Below are positions 27,737 through 37,330 of a stretch of DNA of 64,000 nucleotides, in pieces (within the stretch, counting starts at the first letter, position 1; the number at the start of each line of letters is the position of its first letter). Below the pieces are notes generated by a model. The model saw nothing but the letters and a program-made list of their open reading frames with translations. It searched no databases and was not told where the DNA came from. The stretch is from JAVBSN01 sp031547045. GTDB taxonomy: Bacteria; Bacillota; Clostridia; Lachnospirales; Lachnospiraceae. Location of the stretch: assembly GCA_031547045.1 (NCBI GenBank), contig JAVBSN010000011.1, positions 42,842 to 106,841 of the forward strand, written 5' to 3'. The position numbers were made by a program, and so were the translations under genes.

Positions 27737-28135
27737 CTATTTTTCTATATATTTTAAAAATTCATCATAATCTCTTATATAATCATCTTCTGTATAATAC
27801 TCAGAAGCTAATACCATAAGTACTGCATCAGGGGAAAAGTCAAACATCTCTCTCCACATAGCATTAGAAACATATAAACCTTCATGAGGGTTATCTAATG
27901 GGACTATCTCTTTTTCCGTTCCATCATCTAATAAAATCTTACAACTTCCATGTATGCAAATCAATATCTGCTCTAATGCTTTATGTGCATGATACCCACG
28001 TCTAACACCTTCTAAAGTATCATACATGTAATATACTCTCTTTATCTCAAAAGGAATATCTTTAAACTCCTCTAGAGCCACTAGTTGCCCTCTCTCGTCA
28101 CCATGCTGTTGAAATGCATATTTTTTCACCTGCAT
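27737..28135 (-). CDS. dTDP-4-keto-6-deoxyhexose 3,4-ketoisomerase (FdtA/QdtA/WxcM-like)
   Basis: A 132-residue single-domain cupin. RRGYHAHKALEQILICIHG holds His49 and His51, matching the catalytic histidine pair of FdtA and QdtA, and VPLDNPHEGLYVSNAMWREM is the second conserved block. It moves the keto group from C4 to C3 of dTDP-6-deoxyhexos-4-ulose before transamination. Whether the product keeps the galacto (Fdt) or gluco (Qdt) configuration cannot be decided by eye. It is paired with the transaminase downstream. Confidence 0.9.
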   Translation of the reverse strand: MQVKKYAFQQHGDERGQLVALEEFKDIPFEIKRVYYMYDTLEGVRRGYHAHKALEQILICIHGSCKILLDDGTEKEIVPLDNPHEGLYVSNAMWREMFDFSPDAVLMVLASEYYTEDDYIRDYDEFLKYIEK

Positions 28136-28150
28136 ATATTTTCTCCTTAA

Positions 28151-29110
28151 CTACAAATTCCAAAATTCCTTATTATCTAGAAATCCTTTTTCTTTAATTT
28201 TAGACTTATGTGCACCCTTTATCTTCTGGATTGTGGAACTACACAAGTATCTAATTGCATCTGGATTTACAAACATTCTTAATATAGTTCTCAAATATAT
28301 ATTATCTATATTATAAAATACAGATACTTTTCTCCTCTTCTTAACATATTTATTATCTGGATATTTCTCAAATAGCATATTATAAAATGTATCTACATCT
28401 TTTTTAAGTAATTCTTCAAACTTACTTTTCTTCTTAGAAACTCCACTATTCATCTCATACCATACTATGTAATCATCTAACAATCTTACCATTTTACCTT
28501 CTAGAGATGACAATACTTGAAATATATCTTCTTCATATATAACATATTTTTCTATTTTCTTCAAATATTCAAGGTAGAATCCTGTTTTATAACACAAGCA
28601 TGCCCCTGAAACATTATCACTATATAATACTAGATTCTTAATTATTCTATTGTCTGTACCTGTCTTGCGATATGCATTTATATCAAATGGATGATTAAAA
28701 TCACCATATTGCATATTATTATCTTCATCCATATAATAACCTCGCATTAATCCAAAACAAGCATCACATTCTTTATCTTCCATAAAACTATATATTTTAG
28801 ATAAGGTATTTACATTATAAAATGTATCTCCAGGACCAAAATCCCTTACATACTTTCCAGATGCCTTACTTAATCCAGAAATCAGATTTTTAACTGTTCC
28901 CTGATTTTCTGTGTGAGGTATTAATATATAATTTTCAAAATTATTTTTCTTAAAGAATTCTTCAATCTCTTTAAAACAATTATTTTCAGATCCATCGTCT
29001 GAAACAATAATTTCATAATCATTAAAATCTTGAGAAATAATTGACTTTAAGGTTAATAAAACCTTATATATATCAGGATTATAAGTAACTACCAATACTG
29101 AAAACTTCAT
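28151..29110 (-). CDS. GT2 family glycosyltransferase
   Basis: A 319-residue protein with MKFSVLVVTYNPDIYKVL, IVSDDGSENNC and GKYVRDFGPGDTFYN (donor-binding region) in an N-terminal GT-A domain, followed by a basic C-terminal half without clear membrane helices. The ATG at 29110 has GAGAGGA 8 bp upstream. A GTG five codons earlier has no ribosome binding site of its own. Role: one sugar transfer in wall-glycan assembly, specificity unknown. Confidence 0.82.
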   Translation of the reverse strand: MKFSVLVVTYNPDIYKVLLTLKSIISQDFNDYEIIVSDDGSENNCFKEIEEFFKKNNFENYILIPHTENQGTVKNLISGLSKASGKYVRDFGPGDTFYNVNTLSKIYSFMEDKECDACFGLMRGYYMDEDNNMQYGDFNHPFDINAYRKTGTDNRIIKNLVLYSDNVSGACLCYKTGFYLEYLKKIEKYVIYEEDIFQVLSSLEGKMVRLLDDYIVWYEMNSGVSKKKSKFEELLKKDVDTFYNMLFEKYPDNKYVKKRRKVSVFYNIDNIYLRTILRMFVNPDAIRYLCSSTIQKIKGAHKSKIKEKGFLDNKEFWNL

Positions 29111-29128
29111 ATTCTTTCCTCTCACATG

Positions 29129-30514
29129 CTACATAACATGTCTCTTTAACATACTAACAGATATTATTAAGAAAACAGCCATAACGCCTAATACTTTATA
29201 AGTAAACTTACTATCTTCATTTTTTAATTTATTAGGAACAAGAGTAATAAACAAGGCTGGTAATGCTGCAATAAAATATCTACCTTGTACCCCTTGTACA
29301 ATTAGGCTTCCTACTTCATTAATTCTTCCATCACCAATATATATACCTATAATAACTCCTGCACATATAATTCCAAAGGAAATTACAGCTAATATTCTAT
29401 CTTTTAGTTTTATTTTTGAACAATATTCATTAACGTCACTACCTGCTACATATAAAGTATACATAGGTACTATATATATTAGTGGCCCTAACGAGTAATT
29501 AAGACTTCCTAATGTATTTAACCACAACATATAATCATTGAATTTTACATTAAATGTATATAATAAAACTTTCAAAATCATAACAGGATTCTGACGTAAA
29601 TATTCTAGTTGAGTAATTCCTCCCTCACTACTAGCTTGTCCTGAAGTAACTGCTGAAATAGCACTTATATAACCTAAACCTGCTACTATTATTAAAGGAA
29701 TTAATGCTATAGCAAAGCATCTAAAATAATCTTTCTTTGTTCCAAACTTCTTACTCGGTATTAAAAATACTAGAAGTCCAAGACATACATATATATACTT
29801 TGATAAAAAGACTACAGCTAGTACCACACCTAATTTCAAAGCATCCTTCCATGTTAGATTTTCCTTATCACCATAAGCATAGTATAGACACATTGCTATA
29901 AATAAGAAACATAATCCATTAAGCATTGAATCTGGCGACATTGATGCTGCTTGGTATATAGTCATAGGAAATAAAGCAATTACGGCTAAAACATTTTTTA
30001 AAATTGGTGTTATCTTAATTGCTATATATGCTAATCCTAGAAATGCCATAAGATTAATTATTCTTGATAATACAACACAGCCATATATGCTTATATTAAA
30101 ACATCTTCCTAAAAATAAGCCAAATGATTGTGGATAATAAAATAAAGACATTGTTCCTTGTCCATATTCCATATATGTTGAATCATCTGAAAATTTGATG
30201 CTTTTCAAATAATTTATATACTCTTGTCCCTCTCCACTATCCGCAGCAATTATTTTATAATTTACCTCTGATATATTGTCTGGAACTGTAATAACACTAC
30301 CATCGTGAGTTAGACTTACCATAGGTAAAAGCACATTACCATAAGAAATATCTGTGGCTCTTAAAAAGTGATCCCATCCGTCACACTCTTGAAATGGCGG
30401 ATTAATAAATGCCATTAATATTCCTGTAATTAATGCAATTATCAGGAAAATATTCTCTGTATTAGTATGTATATATTTATCTTTTATTTTCTTTGCAATG
30501 CATACTATATCCAT
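29129..30514 (-). CDS. DUF2142-family membrane protein, GT-C-like
   Basis: A 461-residue polytopic protein with about 11 membrane helices. The first outer loop reads INPPFQECDGWDHFLRATDIS, and MTIYQAASMSPDSMLNGLCF lies further on. Both are DUF2142 hallmarks (PPxxxxDxxxHFxRA and SPDSxxN). The acidic residues of the first loop are where GT-C enzymes have catalysis, so it may be a glycosyltransferase using a lipid-phosphate sugar. It sits between two GT2 genes in the operon. A polymerase role is a possible alternative. Confidence 0.8.
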   Translation of the reverse strand: MDIVCIAKKIKDKYIHTNTENIFLIIALITGILMAFINPPFQECDGWDHFLRATDISYGNVLLPMVSLTHDGSVITVPDNISEVNYKIIAADSGEGQEYINYLKSIKFSDDSTYMEYGQGTMSLFYYPQSFGLFLGRCFNISIYGCVVLSRIINLMAFLGLAYIAIKITPILKNVLAVIALFPMTIYQAASMSPDSMLNGLCFLFIAMCLYYAYGDKENLTWKDALKLGVVLAVVFLSKYIYVCLGLLVFLIPSKKFGTKKDYFRCFAIALIPLIIVAGLGYISAISAVTSGQASSEGGITQLEYLRQNPVMILKVLLYTFNVKFNDYMLWLNTLGSLNYSLGPLIYIVPMYTLYVAGSDVNEYCSKIKLKDRILAVISFGIICAGVIIGIYIGDGRINEVGSLIVQGVQGRYFIAALPALFITLVPNKLKNEDSKFTYKVLGVMAVFLIISVSMLKRHVM

Positions 30515-30523
30515 TTTGTTCTC

Positions 30524-31429
30524 CTATAACTTACCTAATAAAAATATTATTCTTACCATTAATTCATCTGTAAACTTCTGTCTATATTTATGAGGATACA
30601 TAGTTTTACGCAATGATATAAAAAAGTTATATCTATCTCTTGTAAATAAAGATAATATCTTCTGATCCTCTTCAGATAATCTATCTTTATAATAATCCCC
30701 ATACTCTCGTAACATTTTCCTTATCATATCAAAATGATTATTCACAAAAAACTTCTTAAATCTCCATACTTGAAATTCAAAAAACTTCATTCCTCCAGCA
30801 CTTACATTATTGCCATGTCTTCTATATTTAACAGTAGCTCTCTCATCATATATAACCTTACCTAAACCTTGACATACCAAATATGTCCACCAATCATGGC
30901 CACAACAATTCTTAGGTATGTTTCTTACCATCTCTTCCCTAGCTCTATTATTAAATACTGAATTAAAACCTAATGGCATACAGTCTACAAGTGCATTTTG
31001 AAATGTTGGCTTCTTAGGCTTATTATCTGAATGAGCCATAAAGTTTAATTCACCATCATAGAAATCATAATTTGAAAAATATAAAACAGGAACATTTTCT
31101 TTATTCTCTTCTAATTTTTCTACTGCCATTTTAACCTTGTCTGAAAACCATACGTCATCTTGGTCTGCAAAAGCATAATAATCTCCCTGTGGACAATTAC
31201 ATACTAACCAGAAAAAGCTATCAATATATCCTGTATTTTTCCCTTCTTCTAATATAACCTTACCTGTAGATTCATACTTTTTCACTATATTCACTGTATC
31301 ATCTGTAGAACCATCATCTCTAATATATAATAATATATTATCCCATGTCTGATTTAATATACTCTCTATCTGCTCTCTAATATGTGCTTCTCCATTATAT
31401 GCAGATAATAAAACCACTACCTTTTCCAT
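30524..31429 (-). CDS. GT2 rhamnosyltransferase-like enzyme
   Basis: A 301-residue GT-A enzyme: VVVLLSAYNGEAHIREQIESIL, LYIRDDGSTDDT, FADQDDVWFSDKV. The QDDVW signature and the later CCGHDWWTYLV segment are typical of the RfbF/RgpB/WbbL-like rhamnosyltransferase branch of GT2. It probably adds rhamnose or a related 6-deoxyhexose in the cytoplasm to the growing lipid-linked oligosaccharide. It is the second gene of the operon, 20 bp after a large membrane protein. Confidence 0.85.
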   Translation of the reverse strand: MEKVVVLLSAYNGEAHIREQIESILNQTWDNILLYIRDDGSTDDTVNIVKKYESTGKVILEEGKNTGYIDSFFWLVCNCPQGDYYAFADQDDVWFSDKVKMAVEKLEENKENVPVLYFSNYDFYDGELNFMAHSDNKPKKPTFQNALVDCMPLGFNSVFNNRAREEMVRNIPKNCCGHDWWTYLVCQGLGKVIYDERATVKYRRHGNNVSAGGMKFFEFQVWRFKKFFVNNHFDMIRKMLREYGDYYKDRLSEEDQKILSLFTRDRYNFFISLRKTMYPHKYRQKFTDELMVRIIFLLGKL

Positions 31430-31449
31430 CTTCTGCTCTTCCTAACCTA

Positions 31450-33216
31450 TCATCTTACTTTTGCAACAAAACCAATTGAATTCTCATAAACACGTTCCAA
31501 AGAATTAAAATATTCTTCATAGTTACTATAAAACTCACTATCTGTTAGTACCATTACATAATTTGCTCTATCATTCAAATTCTCAAAAAACATATCATCA
31601 TTATAATTCCAATAATCAAATCCACTTAATCTTTGATTAGTAATTGCCTCCATCCAATAATTATCTTCCCAATATCCAGCTAGAGGAACAACGTCCTCTT
31701 CTCCACTTTCTAAATACTGTGTAGATACATATTGATATAATTCCACCTTCTCCACTGGATAGCCAGGTAATCCTATACCATCTCTATTAAAAGAATATAC
31801 ATCATTATACATTGAAGCTTTTGGTGATTCACAGTACAAAAAGTTCTTTTCTTGTATTCTTGCTTCCATATTGAAAACAACAAAAAATCCTGTAAATGCC
31901 CACATTCCAAATCCTAACACTAATAGCATTCTTGTCTTCTTTTCCAAATAAGATATTCCTATAAACACTAGTAAAAATACTATAAACCATAATAAATAAT
32001 AATTTTTATAAAAATAATAAGAAGATACTTGTCCTTTTATACCTCTATAAAACATAACCAATATAAATATTGATAAGATTGGGAACATATAAAATACAAG
32101 TCTATTCTTACCCTCTTTTATATAATTCCAATATCCATATATGGCCAAAGGAATTATCAATAAAAAGTTAGAATATAAATCTCTATATATAGCTCCCTCT
32201 GTAGCAATAGCTGAGCCTACAGAAGTATCTCCTCCAAATATTCCTATATAAGTGTATAATAGTCCTATTATACAAGGAATCAAAAATATTGCCAATCCTG
32301 TAATTACTGTATCCACAGAAAATAATAATTTATTTTTATATTGTTTAACTAGTATACATGCTAATATTGAAAAAAATGTAACTGGCATAAATAATACATA
32401 TGTTTCAAAAATTCCTAAGCACCCTAAAAATATTAATGCTATACAAAACCATTTATTCATATTATCTCTTACAAATTCATCTGTAACAACTATTAAATAT
32501 GCAATAATAGTAACACCCATACCAAGATATATAAATCCAAATATCGTACTATTTAAAGGGTATCCAAGAAGATATACTATAGATGTGATTACACCTGCCA
32601 CCTTTAAAAATGTATTTTTAAAATATCTTCTTATAACACCGAAGAACATCAGTCCTGCTAAAAACAAATGTAAAACATCTGCTAACACAAATATTTTATA
32701 ATATGAACTTACTGATGTAAAAGCCCCTAACATTTCTATAAGTAATGCATTATTTAATGAAGCATAAAACATAGAATCTATTCTTTGTCCGTTTACTACA
32801 TCCATAGCTGATTTAAGATGTGCTGCAGGATCAATGGTTAAATAATGTAGATTTAAGTTAATACCATATCTTTGATATGCAAAAACTCCTATTATGATGA
32901 TTAATATTACTAAATATGCTACATCTATCTTCTCATATATATATTTCTGACTATTTTTCTTACTAATTATTATATACCATAAAATAATAGACACTATAAC
33001 ATTAAATATTCCAATAGATATAATATTTACAGGAATATGAATCAGATTCAATATTGCTGCTATTAACACTTGATAACAAGTAACAGAAATAATACTTATC
33101 GGTACCCATATACTTCCATATAATTCTGTATCTGATTTCTTGATTTTATAAACACCTATAATTAATGACATTACTGCTATAAAATAAAATATAGATGCTC
33201 CATATGATATATTCAT
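31450..33216 (-). CDS. Large polytopic membrane protein, Wzy/GT-C candidate
   Basis: A 588-residue protein, first gene of the operon. Residues 1 to about 450 form some 13 membrane helices. The C-terminal ~135 residues are hydrophilic (FLYCESPKASMYNDVYSFN, PLAGYWEDNYWMEAITNQR) and probably lie outside the cell, as in GT-C enzymes. A loop with YLTIDPAAHLKSAMDVVNG near residue 125 could be catalytic (DPAxH). It has no family I can name securely. A repeat-unit polymerase (otherwise missing from this operon) or a lipid-sugar-dependent transferase are the leading options. Confidence 0.65.
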   Translation of the reverse strand: MNISYGASIFYFIAVMSLIIGVYKIKKSDTELYGSIWVPISIISVTCYQVLIAAILNLIHIPVNIISIGIFNVIVSIILWYIIISKKNSQKYIYEKIDVAYLVILIIIIGVFAYQRYGINLNLHYLTIDPAAHLKSAMDVVNGQRIDSMFYASLNNALLIEMLGAFTSVSSYYKIFVLADVLHLFLAGLMFFGVIRRYFKNTFLKVAGVITSIVYLLGYPLNSTIFGFIYLGMGVTIIAYLIVVTDEFVRDNMNKWFCIALIFLGCLGIFETYVLFMPVTFFSILACILVKQYKNKLLFSVDTVITGLAIFLIPCIIGLLYTYIGIFGGDTSVGSAIATEGAIYRDLYSNFLLIIPLAIYGYWNYIKEGKNRLVFYMFPILSIFILVMFYRGIKGQVSSYYFYKNYYLLWFIVFLLVFIGISYLEKKTRMLLVLGFGMWAFTGFFVVFNMEARIQEKNFLYCESPKASMYNDVYSFNRDGIGLPGYPVEKVELYQYVSTQYLESGEEDVVPLAGYWEDNYWMEAITNQRLSGFDYWNYNDDMFFENLNDRANYVMVLTDSEFYSNYEEYFNSLERVYENSIGFVAKVR

Positions 33217-33283
33217 TCTCGTCTCCTGTTAATATATATTATAATCAAAGCCTAATTTTTATCTTATATAGTTTAACATAAGT

Positions 33284-33313
33284 AAACGGCAAAGTCTACC
33301 AACCTTGCCGTTT
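33284..33313 (-). terminator. Hairpin downstream of the GH9 gene
   Basis: AAACGGCAA (33284-33292) pairs with TTGCCGTTT (33305-33313). It sits between the GH9 stop and the next operon, so terminator is the simplest reading, though the minus-strand T run is short. Confidence 0.6.
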
Positions 33314-33360
33314 GATTAATATTGTAATAAATTTTTAATAATCTCTAATAATATTAAATA

Positions 33361-35703
33361 TTATTTAAATTGTCCTAATAAATGACCGTCTGTTTCATCC
33401 ATATGATAATACCATACACCATCACTTATTAATCCTCTTGCTACCATTCCATTCCAATGATAAAATACTACTCTTCCCCATGGATCATATCCAAAACCGC
33501 TATTCATTAGACTTCCATCAGCATTAGCATATCCTAGGTCTACTCCATTATCAAATTTAAACCATTCGCTTTGCTTCATTCTACCTGTACCATCTAGATA
33601 ATACGTTTTTCCATTACTAAATGTTATTACATCCTTATATAAGTATCCTTGTGAATCAAAATAGCAGGTATATCCTACATCCTTACAATATTGGAACTTA
33701 TCAAATAATTCATGTCCTTGTTCATCAAAGTATATTAAATGAACACCATCTGGATGATATGTAAGTCTATTCTTCATAGGCGAACCGTCTGCTTGAAGGA
33801 AGTAAGTATATGCTCCATCAAACATAAACTTATTAATAATCATTATTCCCTTATTATCTACATATCTAAGTTCTTTATCTGGTCCTGTAAGCCATTCATT
33901 TTTAGCCAATGTACCCTGTCTATAGAAAGAAAATGTTCCATTGCTATTCCTGTACCATCCATCTAACACCGAGCTTTGTTCTATTACGGTTACTTTACAA
34001 GTTGCCTTATATCCACCATCAGCAGTTTTTACTGTAATTGTAGAACTTCCAATACTTATTCCTGTTATTACTCCCTTAGAATCTACAGTTGCAACGTTTT
34101 TATTACTTGAAGTCCACACAACATCCTTGTTAGTTGCATTATTTGGTTGTACTGTTACTGTAAGTCCACTTAGTTTCCCTTTCTCCAACGACATAGAGGT
34201 AGGACTAACCTTAACTCCTGTAACCTTAATAGTAGTAGGTGTTGGGGTCGGAGTTGGATTAACATTAGAATCTGAATAATAATTAGAGTCTATATACTGT
34301 GTAGATGTATTACTCTTATTTAAACTATATAATCCAGCAGCAGCAGCTACTAATGTCGCATTATAATCAATTGCTACTTCATTACATTGATAATCATTTG
34401 CTGTATCATTATATGTACCGTTTGTTGTTGGCCCTCCTACTAACGCACCTAGCAATACATGAGCCTGTGTAGTTGTTCCTTGAGGTCCACCTGTATATCC
34501 TGAGGCTGCTCTATGATGAGGATATTTCGAACTATAGTTATTATATCCTACTACATAACATCTATTAGCTGAATTATTACCTAATAAGTATTCCATCTGA
34601 CCTTCAGCCCATGCTCTATATGATGATGTATTATTAGCCTTGTCATATATAAGTCCTGTAAACTGCATTGATGTATTATATCTTGCTGAACCCCAATCAT
34701 CTACACATCTATATCCATTATTATTAGTTCCATTAGAAATACTCATAACATTTGTTAATTTATATGATTCACCACCATAATAGGCTACTGCTGGTCCTAC
34801 ATTGTCCCATGACAATGGCCAATATACATTCATTCCACCATCATTATTATATCTATAATACTCGTCTCTATAGCTTGTATCACCAGTTGCATTAAAAAGC
34901 ATAATTGCCGCTAGACAATAATCATCTTTCCAAGATGTAGAATTATAGAAACCTAATGCTGTAGTATTGCATGCCTTATTGTTATTATTCTTAGCATATG
35001 CAAATAATTTCTTTGCAGTAGATAAGTATTTATCTCCACCAAAATTCTTATACTGCATAACTAGTGCTGCTGCTGATAAACATACTATATCAGTAGAAGG
35101 TGCTCCATTATTCGTAAAATATATTGGTCTATTTGCATTTGTTTGATTCTCTGGTGCTCCCCAATAACCATGGTCATATCCACCACCACCTTGTCCAACT
35201 TGACAGCAGAAAGCTTCAACATTAGATCCTGAAGAATCTAGCACTGTACAATTCACAAAATAATCTGCAAAATGTGTTGTAATAGTTTTTAAATGACCTG
35301 ACTGTTTGCTACTTGTATAAGCATCCTTATAAGCATCATAACTCATACCTAAGACAAAGGCTGAATAAGCTTGTGGCAAACCGAACTTTGCATGGTCACC
35401 TGCATCATGAAAACCACCATTAAGATTAACATTTACTTGACTTCCATTGTTTCTTGTATATGTATAATTATCAAAGGTATGACAAGCACCTCTCCATGAA
35501 AGAATGCTTTTACTACCAACTTCATTTCCACACATATTTGCATCATAGAAATACAAAGAATATTGTAGAAGTTTAGCATAATTATACTCCCCAGTAGCTG
35601 CTTCAGAATCTATTTTAGGAATATTAATCTGCATTACAACCATAATAATTGCTAAAACAATAGCTACTTTTCTCTTTAAATTTTTCCACCTCTTTAGATT
35701 CAT
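33361..35703 (-). CDS. Secreted GH9 endoglucanase with Ig-like domain and wall-binding module
   Basis: A 780-residue secreted protein: signal peptide (to about residue 36), a GH9 catalytic domain (about 38-460), a PT-rich linker, a bacterial Ig-like Big_2 domain (about 493-575) and aromatic wall-binding repeats (about 583-780). GH9 catalytic features are present: GGFHDAGDHAKF (Asp100, Asp103), YPHHRAASG (His397) and NDYQCNEVAIDYNA (acid Glu442). It should hydrolyse beta-1,4-glucan by inversion. No cellulose-binding CBM is seen, so the enzyme looks tied to the cell surface and not to the substrate. The ATG at 35703 follows GAGGAGA. An upstream ATG overlaps that site. Confidence 0.92.
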   Translation of the reverse strand: MNLKRWKNLKRKVAIVLAIIMVVMQINIPKIDSEAATGEYNYAKLLQYSLYFYDANMCGNEVGSKSILSWRGACHTFDNYTYTRNNGSQVNVNLNGGFHDAGDHAKFGLPQAYSAFVLGMSYDAYKDAYTSSKQSGHLKTITTHFADYFVNCTVLDSSGSNVEAFCCQVGQGGGGYDHGYWGAPENQTNANRPIYFTNNGAPSTDIVCLSAAALVMQYKNFGGDKYLSTAKKLFAYAKNNNNKACNTTALGFYNSTSWKDDYCLAAIMLFNATGDTSYRDEYYRYNNDGGMNVYWPLSWDNVGPAVAYYGGESYKLTNVMSISNGTNNNGYRCVDDWGSARYNTSMQFTGLIYDKANNTSSYRAWAEGQMEYLLGNNSANRCYVVGYNNYSSKYPHHRAASGYTGGPQGTTTQAHVLLGALVGGPTTNGTYNDTANDYQCNEVAIDYNATLVAAAAGLYSLNKSNTSTQYIDSNYYSDSNVNPTPTPTPTTIKVTGVKVSPTSMSLEKGKLSGLTVTVQPNNATNKDVVWTSSNKNVATVDSKGVITGISIGSSTITVKTADGGYKATCKVTVIEQSSVLDGWYRNSNGTFSFYRQGTLAKNEWLTGPDKELRYVDNKGIMIINKFMFDGAYTYFLQADGSPMKNRLTYHPDGVHLIYFDEQGHELFDKFQYCKDVGYTCYFDSQGYLYKDVITFSNGKTYYLDGTGRMKQSEWFKFDNGVDLGYANADGSLMNSGFGYDPWGRVVFYHWNGMVARGLISDGVWYYHMDETDGHLLGQFK
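33364..33825 (-). repeat. Wall-binding module, copy 1 (C-terminus of GH9)
   Basis: This encodes a ~154-residue aromatic-repeat module running from FDGxYTY to DGHLLGQF. It is nearly the same as the copies at 36351, 37754, 38486 and 41257, and it is C-terminal here. Confidence 0.85.
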
Positions 35704-35789
35704 AAATAATCTCCTCATTTATCAAATTGTAGTATAAATATTTTACCACTTTGTTATATAAAAAGCCATTAAATTATACCATTCGTACC

Positions 35790-35822
35790 TAAAAAGACCA
35801 TAGGAGAAAACTCCCATGGTCT
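35790..35822 (-). terminator. Terminator after the IPA-domain surface protein
   Basis: AGACCATAGGAG pairs with CTCCCATGGTCT around AAAA (35795-35822, one mismatch), followed on the minus strand by TTTTT. Confidence 0.9.
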
Positions 35823-35858
35823 GTATATTTTACTTAAATTTTAATACTATGTATTCTA

Positions 35859-37136
35859 TTATTGTCCTATATATTGAACACTACAGTTATATACATCTAA
35901 TACTTGTCCATTACTAACTCTTACATCAACATAAGAACTACCTGCTAATAGAGTCTTGCTATATGCTAGGTCTCTTGAGTAACCAGTTCTTGACTTCCAT
36001 ACCATTACATATCCACTTTCACTAGTGTTATTTTGAATTCTATATACTCCGGCTGGTAAATGTACACCTATCTTAGCTAAGAATGTTCCTGATGAAATAT
36101 CTACATATCTACTTCCTATATTAGCTGTTCCTGTTCCTGCAAGAATGTATAGTATTTGTCCATTTTGTAAAGATAATATTTGGCTACTAGCCCAATCTGA
36201 ACGTATTTTCTTTCCAGCACTATCATATAAATATATACTTGCGCCATGAACATCTAAAGGATTAGTTCCTGTAATAATTATTTCTGTTGCTGGTATATTT
36301 ACACCTACAATATATTTACCTACACCATATACTGGATTAGGATTACCTGCTGAGAAACTACCTAAGTAATGACCATCTGATAAATCAAAGTTATAATAGT
36401 TATTACCGTCTGAAATAAGTCCTCTTGCTACCATACCATTCCAGTGATAGTATACTACTCTTCCCCATGGATCATAGTTAAAACCATCAGTATCTAATGC
36501 ACCATCATCATATGCAAATCCATAGTCATATCCATTAGCAAATTGGAACCATCCATCTTCTTGCATTTTTCCATTACCATCTAGATAATATGCTTCATTG
36601 TTATAAAATGTTATTTTATCCTTATATAAATATCCATTAGAATCAAAATAACAAGTATATCCTACAGATGAACAATATTTGAATTTGTTAAATATTTCAC
36701 GACCATTTGTATCAAAATATATTAAATGCTTTCCGTCTGGATGATAAGTTAACTTGTCCTTCATAGGTGTTCCATTAGATTGTAAATAATATGTATATGA
36801 TCCATCAAAGAAGAAACAGTCCTTCATTATTTTACCATTTCTCTTATAGTATGTATAATTCCAAGTATCACCATTTGCACGATTTAATGTGTAATGTGGA
36901 ACTGTTCTACCACCTTCAACATCAACGTATTCCTCAACAAACACCTCTGAATCATCATCTGAATATTCAACATTAACTGGTGCTTCATCAGGTTCACTAC
37001 CTGGTTTTACTTTAGCCTCTTCTTGTGTTGATTCCTCTGGCTTAACCTCAACATTGGCCGCTTGCACTGGGTTACTAAAACTTCCCCCAATTATAGCTAC
37101 TGTTAATAAAGCAGCTAAACATTTCTTTAATCTCAT
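35859..37136 (-). CDS. Secreted protein with wall-binding module and two IPA-type beta repeats
   Basis: A 425-residue protein: signal peptide (cut near AANVE, residue 27), acidic Pro/Glu linker, GRTVPHYTLN lead-in, the wall-binding module (about 109-262), then a C-terminal region with two related beta units. These start YIVGVNIPATEIIITG and FLAKIGVHLPAGVYRIQN. The pattern (x-G-V-x-I/L-P-A) matches short beta domains frequent in clostridial surface proteins and lipoproteins, whose function I do not know. It is its own transcription unit with a strong terminator. No catalytic motif is seen, so it is likely a binding or structural surface protein. Confidence 0.8.
   Translation of the reverse strand: MRLKKCLAALLTVAIIGGSFSNPVQAANVEVKPEESTQEEAKVKPGSEPDEAPVNVEYSDDDSEVFVEEYVDVEGGRTVPHYTLNRANGDTWNYTYYKRNGKIMKDCFFFDGSYTYYLQSNGTPMKDKLTYHPDGKHLIYFDTNGREIFNKFKYCSSVGYTCYFDSNGYLYKDKITFYNNEAYYLDGNGKMQEDGWFQFANGYDYGFAYDDGALDTDGFNYDPWGRVVYYHWNGMVARGLISDGNNYYNFDLSDGHYLGSFSAGNPNPVYGVGKYIVGVNIPATEIIITGTNPLDVHGASIYLYDSAGKKIRSDWASSQILSLQNGQILYILAGTGTANIGSRYVDISSGTFLAKIGVHLPAGVYRIQNNTSESGYVMVWKSRTGYSRDLAYSKTLLAGSSYVDVRVSNGQVLDVYNCSVQYIGQ
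36351..36812 (-). repeat. Wall-binding module, copy 2 (IPA-domain protein)
   Basis: This is an internal copy, preceded by the shared GRTVP linker and followed by the C-terminal beta domains. It keeps YHPDG, YCxxVxYTCYF, NYDPWGR and HWNGMVARGLISDG but is the most diverged of the five copies. Confidence 0.85.
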
Positions 37137-37285
37137 AATATACCCTCCTTGTTATTATATGTACAAATAATGCTTATTTAATAATCTACATTTTGTTGAA
37201 AATCATCAAAACCACATCATTCTTTATAAATGTATCACTTATTCACATATATTTCAACCATAATTTTCAAGTTTATAATAGAAAA

Positions 37286-37311
37286 CACTCACTTCGTTTA
37301 TGAAGTGAGTG
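37286..37311 (-). terminator. Terminator after the CAP-protein gene
   Basis: CACTCACTTC and GAAGTGAGTG form a perfect 10-bp stem, with TTTTC following on the minus strand. Confidence 0.9.
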
Positions 37312-37330
37312 CTTATATATTAATTAACCA

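Noticed and set aside
33941..34279. 112-codon plus-strand frame opposite the Big_2 region
   Set aside because: Val/Thr-rich reflection of the repeat codons on the other strand, without a start signal.
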